Shown here: one piece after another, positions 5,706-8,897 of the stretch
Layout of the letters: each line of letters opens with the position of its first letter
Numbering within the stretch: the stretch's first letter is position 1
DNA from: JAAFHS01 sp031396505
GTDB lineage: Bacteria; Pseudomonadota; Alphaproteobacteria; Rhodobacterales; Rhodobacteraceae
DNA: 8,897 nt
Direction: 5' to 3'
Assembly: GCA_031396505.1 (NCBI GenBank)
Contig: JANNKX010000089.1
Location: forward strand, 1 to 8,897
The notes under the pieces: model-generated
The model's database searches: none
The model's input: only the letters and a program-made list of their open reading frames with translations
Told to the model about the DNA's origin: nothing
Program-made: the position numbers and the translations under genes

Positions 5706-6494
5706 TCAATGCGCTGCGGTGACGGCCCGCTTGGTCAGCACCTTGACCAGATTTGCCCGGTAGGCCGCCGTGCCATGCAGATCGTTGATCATGTCTTTGG
5801 GCGACACAACCAACGCCTCCAACGCACTGGCTGCAAAGTTTGCGCCCAATGCCGCTTCTGCGTCTTTCCAGCGGAACACGCCGTTGTTGGATGCCCCCGT
5901 CACCGCCACTCGCACGCCGGTTGCGAACCTCGCCACGAACACCCCGGTCAGGGCAAAGCGGCTGGCCGGCTGGTTGAACTTGATATAGGCCGATGTCTGC
6001 GGCACCGGGAAAGTGACGGATGTCACGATCTCGCCGTCTTTCAGGGCGGTGGTGAACATGCCCTGAAAATAGTCATCTGCCGCGATCTTGCGCATGTTGG
6101 TATGCACCGTTGCCCCCGTCCCCAGCACCGCCGCAGGATAGCACGCAGCCGGATCGTTATTGGCAATTGATCCGCCCAATGTGCCCCGGTTGCGCACCGC
6201 CGGATCGCCGATGCCACCAGCCAGATCTGCAAGGCCCGCAAACGACTTACGGGCCTCTGTTGCCACCACCGCATGCGGCGTCGCCGCCCCGATGGACAGC
6301 CCGCCATCGCCCATGCAGACGCCGCGCATTTCGGCAATTCCGGTCAGACTGACCAGAACCGCCGGGGCCGCAAGGCGTGCCTTCATGGTCGGCAGCAACG
6401 TCTGCCCACCTGACAGCGCCTGCGCGCCATCGCCTGCCATGGCCTTTACCGCATCCGCAACGGTGGACGGTTTCACGAATTCGAAGTTGTGCAT
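5706..6494 (-). CDS. coxM: Molybdenum hydroxylase FAD-binding (medium) subunit, CoxM type
   Basis: FAD-carrying subunit of a xanthine-oxidase-family (CO-dehydrogenase-like) enzyme; it passes electrons from the iron-sulfur subunit to an acceptor. 262 residues, in the usual range. The two FAD-binding blocks of the family are clear: ALSGGQTLLP (26-35) and TLGGSIANNDPAACYP (105-120). The C-terminal CO-dehydrogenase flavoprotein domain occupies about residues 165-260. The start at 6494 is chosen because AGGGGGG lies 5 bases upstream; longer frames would run into coxL. It follows coxL with a 10-base gap, and the coxL TAG stop forms part of its ribosome site. A strong terminator follows, so it closes the operon. 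The subfamily (form II) is inferred from its CoxL partner; the substrate is not known. Confidence 0.93.
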   Translation of the reverse strand: MHNFEFVKPSTVADAVKAMAGDGAQALSGGQTLLPTMKARLAAPAVLVSLTGIAEMRGVCMGDGGLSIGAATPHAVVATEARKSFAGLADLAGGIGDPAVRNRGTLGGSIANNDPAACYPAAVLGTGATVHTNMRKIAADDYFQGMFTTALKDGEIVTSVTFPVPQTSAYIKFNQPASRFALTGVFVARFATGVRVAVTGASNNGVFRWKDAEAALGANFAASALEALVVSPKDMINDLHGTAAYRANLVKVLTKRAVTAAH

Positions 6495-6507
6495 GATAAC
6501 CCCCCTA
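6495..6507 (-). promoter_or_regulatory. coxM ribosome binding site overlapping the coxL stop codon
   Basis: On the minus strand the coxL TAG runs into a G tract, giving AGGGGGG, with a 5-base spacer TTATC before the coxM ATG. This is the same design as the soxD site at 1089-1100 and suggests coupled translation of L and M subunits. Confidence 0.75.
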
Positions 6508-8874
6508 CCCTTGCATTGCCGCCCAGACGCGCGACGGCGACACGGGCATTTCCAGATGTGTGACGTGTTTGTGCCCGCCACGCTGCAGCGCATTGACCAC
6601 CGCATTGACCACGGCTGGCGGTGACCCGATGGCCCCCGCCTCGCCACAGCCTTTCACGCCCAGCGGATTGTGCGTGCAGGGCGTGTTGCAACTGTGATCC
6701 ACCGTGTAGAACGGCAGATCGTCGGCGCGCGGCATTGCGTAATCCATGAACGATCCCGACAACAGCTGCCCGTTGGCATCATAAGACACGTTTTCCAGCA
6801 GCGCCTGCCCGATCCCTTGCGCGACCCCGCCATGCACCTGCCCCGCCACGATCATCGGGTTGATCACATTGCCGAAATCATCCGCACAGGTAAAGCTTTC
6901 GATGGTCACTTGCCCCGTTTCCGGGTCCACCTCCACCTCGCAGGCATAGGCCCCTGCGGGGTAGGTAAAGTTGGCCGGATCGTAAAAGGCCGTCTCTTCC
7001 AGCCCCGGTTCCAGCGTTTCCAGCGGGTAATTGTGCGGGACATAGGCCGAAAACGCGATCTCGCCAAAGGTTTTGGCCTTGTCGGTGCCTGCCACAGAAA
7101 ACTTGCCATCCGCAAAGGTGATATCGCCTTCAGCCGCTTCGAGCATGTGGGCCGCGATCTTCTTGCCCTTGGCGATGATCTTTTCGGTCGCCTTCACAAT
7201 CGCGGTGCCGCAGACAGCAAGGCTGCGTGACCCGTAAGACCCCATCCCGAAAGGAATTTTCGACGTATCGCCATGCACGATGTCAATGCTGGACGCCGGT
7301 ATCCCCAGCATATCGGCCACCACTTGCGGGAACACGGTTTCATGGCCCTGCCCGTGGCTGTGCGCGCCGGTCATTACCGAAATGTTGCCGGTGGCATTCA
7401 CACGGACGGTTGCCGCATCATACAGCCCCACGCGCGCGCCCAGAACGCCCACAAGGTTTGACGGCGCAATCCCGCAGGCCTCAATCCATGTCGAAAGGCC
7501 AAGGCCACGCAGTTTTCCCTTGGCCTTGGATGCCGCGGCCCGGCCCTCAAACCCGGCCAGATCGCCGATATCAATCAGCTTGTCCAAGGTCGCGTTATAG
7601 TTGCCGGTATCGTACACAAGGCCCACGGGCGTCGTGTAGGGGTACTGATCGGGCTGGATAAAGTTCTTGCGGCGCAGCTCCAGCGGGTCAATGCCCAACT
7701 CATGCGCGCATTTGTCCACCACCCGTTCGATGCTATAGGTCGCCTCGGGCCGCCCTGCCCCGCGATAGGCATCCACGGGTGCCGTGTTGGTGAACACGGC
7801 CTTCACGTTCACATAAACCAGCGGCGTGCGGTATGGCCCCGCCATCAGCGTGCCGTGCAAGAACGTCGGTGTCGCCGTCGAAAAGTTTGACAGATACGCG
7901 CCCACGTTGGCCATCGTTTCGGTACGCAGCGCAAGGAAGTTGCCTGCCTTGTCGGTTGCAAGCTGGATCTTGGTTACATGGTCACGCCCATGCGCATCCG
8001 ACAAGAACGCCTCGGACCGGTCCGCCACCCATTTGACCGGGCGATCAATCGCCTTGGACGCCGCCAAAACCGCCGCTTCCTCGCCGTAATGATAGATTTT
8101 CGACCCGAACCCGCCGCCCACATCCGGGGCGACCACCGTCAACTTGTTTTCCGGCATCCCCATCACAAACGCCGCAATCAACAGGCGGTGCAGGTGCGGG
8201 TTCTGGCTGGTGGTGTACAGCTTGTAATCTTCGGTCCCACTGTCATAATCGCCGATGGAGGCGCGCGGCTCCATCGCGTTTGGTGCCAGACGGTTGTTCG
8301 TCAACTCCAGCGTGGTCACATGCGGGGCCGCAGCAAAGGCCGCATCAACCGCCGCGCGGTTATCCTCGATCCAGCCCCAGTCAAACGCCAGGTTGCCATC
8401 AATCTCGTCATGCACCCGGTGGCCCGGATTGGCCACAGCAGCGGCCATATCAACGATCGGTTCCAGTTCCGAGATATCGGCATTCACCGCTTCGGCTGCA
8501 TCTTTTGCCTGTTCAAGCGTCTCGGCCACGACAATCGCATAGGCATCGCCCACATGGCGCACCTTGCCATGCGCCAAAACCGGGCGCTTTGGCTCGCGCA
8601 TGGCACTGCCATCCCGGCTGGGAATGTGCCAGCCGGCGGGGTTGCCGCCCATACTGGTGAAATCCTCACCTGTCATGATCGCGAGCACACCCGGCATCGC
8701 CATCGCGGCCCTGGTATCAATCCCGTTGATGCGCCCATGCGCGACATCTGATCTGCAAAACACCGCATAGGCCTGCCCGCGCAGGTTGATGTCGGCGGTG
8801 TAGCGTCCCTTGCCGGTCAGAAACCGGATATCTTCGCGCCGGACAGTGCTGGCGCCGATGCCGTCTTTTGGCAT
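6505..8874 (-). CDS. coxL: Form II CoxL-type molybdenum hydroxylase large subunit
   Basis: Molybdopterin-cytosine-dinucleotide-binding catalytic subunit of a xanthine-oxidase-family dehydrogenase, 789 residues, full family length. In order: N-terminal hammerhead domain (about 15-135, starting RREDIRFLTGKGRY), the cofactor motif DVGGGFGSK (251-259), the active-site loop AYRGAGR (369-375), GQGHET (508-513), and the catalytic glutamate Glu745 in KGCGEAG (741-747). AYRGAGR is the form II signature; true (form I) CO dehydrogenases carry AYxCSFR with the copper-binding cysteine, absent here. Published work on roseobacters found form II alone insufficient for CO oxidation, so the substrate is open. 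The start is supported by GGGAGGG 7 bases upstream. A TAA at 8890-8892, 15 bases before this ATG, could be the stop of the expected coxS gene beyond the window (inference from the S-L-M order of form II operons). Confidence 0.95.
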   Translation of the reverse strand: MPKDGIGASTVRREDIRFLTGKGRYTADINLRGQAYAVFCRSDVAHGRINGIDTRAAMAMPGVLAIMTGEDFTSMGGNPAGWHIPSRDGSAMREPKRPVLAHGKVRHVGDAYAIVVAETLEQAKDAAEAVNADISELEPIVDMAAAVANPGHRVHDEIDGNLAFDWGWIEDNRAAVDAAFAAAPHVTTLELTNNRLAPNAMEPRASIGDYDSGTEDYKLYTTSQNPHLHRLLIAAFVMGMPENKLTVVAPDVGGGFGSKIYHYGEEAAVLAASKAIDRPVKWVADRSEAFLSDAHGRDHVTKIQLATDKAGNFLALRTETMANVGAYLSNFSTATPTFLHGTLMAGPYRTPLVYVNVKAVFTNTAPVDAYRGAGRPEATYSIERVVDKCAHELGIDPLELRRKNFIQPDQYPYTTPVGLVYDTGNYNATLDKLIDIGDLAGFEGRAAASKAKGKLRGLGLSTWIEACGIAPSNLVGVLGARVGLYDAATVRVNATGNISVMTGAHSHGQGHETVFPQVVADMLGIPASSIDIVHGDTSKIPFGMGSYGSRSLAVCGTAIVKATEKIIAKGKKIAAHMLEAAEGDITFADGKFSVAGTDKAKTFGEIAFSAYVPHNYPLETLEPGLEETAFYDPANFTYPAGAYACEVEVDPETGQVTIESFTCADDFGNVINPMIVAGQVHGGVAQGIGQALLENVSYDANGQLLSGSFMDYAMPRADDLPFYTVDHSCNTPCTHNPLGVKGCGEAGAIGSPPAVVNAVVNALQRGGHKHVTHLEMPVSPSRVWAAMQG

Positions 8875-8897
8875 GTCTTGACCCTCCCGTTAATGCG

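Noticed and set aside
5479..5709. 76-codon minus-strand frame between coxM and the HNH gene
   Set aside because: It spans the intrinsic terminator and overlaps the coxM end and HNH start in another frame, with no recognisable protein features.

Overview
The window reads as chromosomal DNA of an alphaproteobacterium, most likely Rhodobacterales (roseobacter group). The evidence is the high GC of the coding regions, the family-level look of the proteins, and the ccmI-ruvX-DUF1289 arrangement. Genus cannot be called from sequence reading alone. The window holds nine protein genes in four transcription units; I found no rRNA, tRNA, CRISPR array or recognisable transposon.

Left part (1-2698, minus strand): the heterotetrameric sarcosine oxidase operon, read soxB -> unknown ORF -> soxD -> soxA, with soxA running off the left edge. 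A gene for the gamma subunit is expected beyond it. The oxidase demethylates sarcosine to glycine, passing the one-carbon unit to tetrahydrofolate and making H2O2. Between soxB and soxD lies a 117-codon ORF (1098-1451) that I do not recognise. It is about 45% GC in GC-rich surroundings and uses codons its neighbours avoid, yet it joins both neighbours tightly (TAATG overlap upstream; its TAG stop forms part of the soxD ribosome binding site). It is the most unusual item in the window.

Middle (2699-4701, plus strand): a divergent three-gene operon with overlapping stop/start codons. It encodes CcmI (cytochrome c maturation, apocytochrome chaperoning), RuvX/YqgF (RNase H-fold nuclease of pre-16S rRNA processing) and a small four-cysteine DUF1289 protein. 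The AT-richer stretch 4702-4904, between convergent genes, holds a weak terminator candidate and a 14-bp-arm inverted repeat that does not have the shape of an intrinsic terminator.

Right part (4905-8897, minus strand): a single HNH-family protein gene with its own candidate promoter, then a strong intrinsic terminator closing an operon that enters from the right. That operon contains coxL and coxM-type subunits of a xanthine-oxidase-family molybdenum hydroxylase. CoxL carries the form II signature AYRGAGR, so CO oxidation should not be assumed. The L-then-M order fits the usual form II layout S-L-M; the iron-sulfur subunit coxS should lie just past the right edge.
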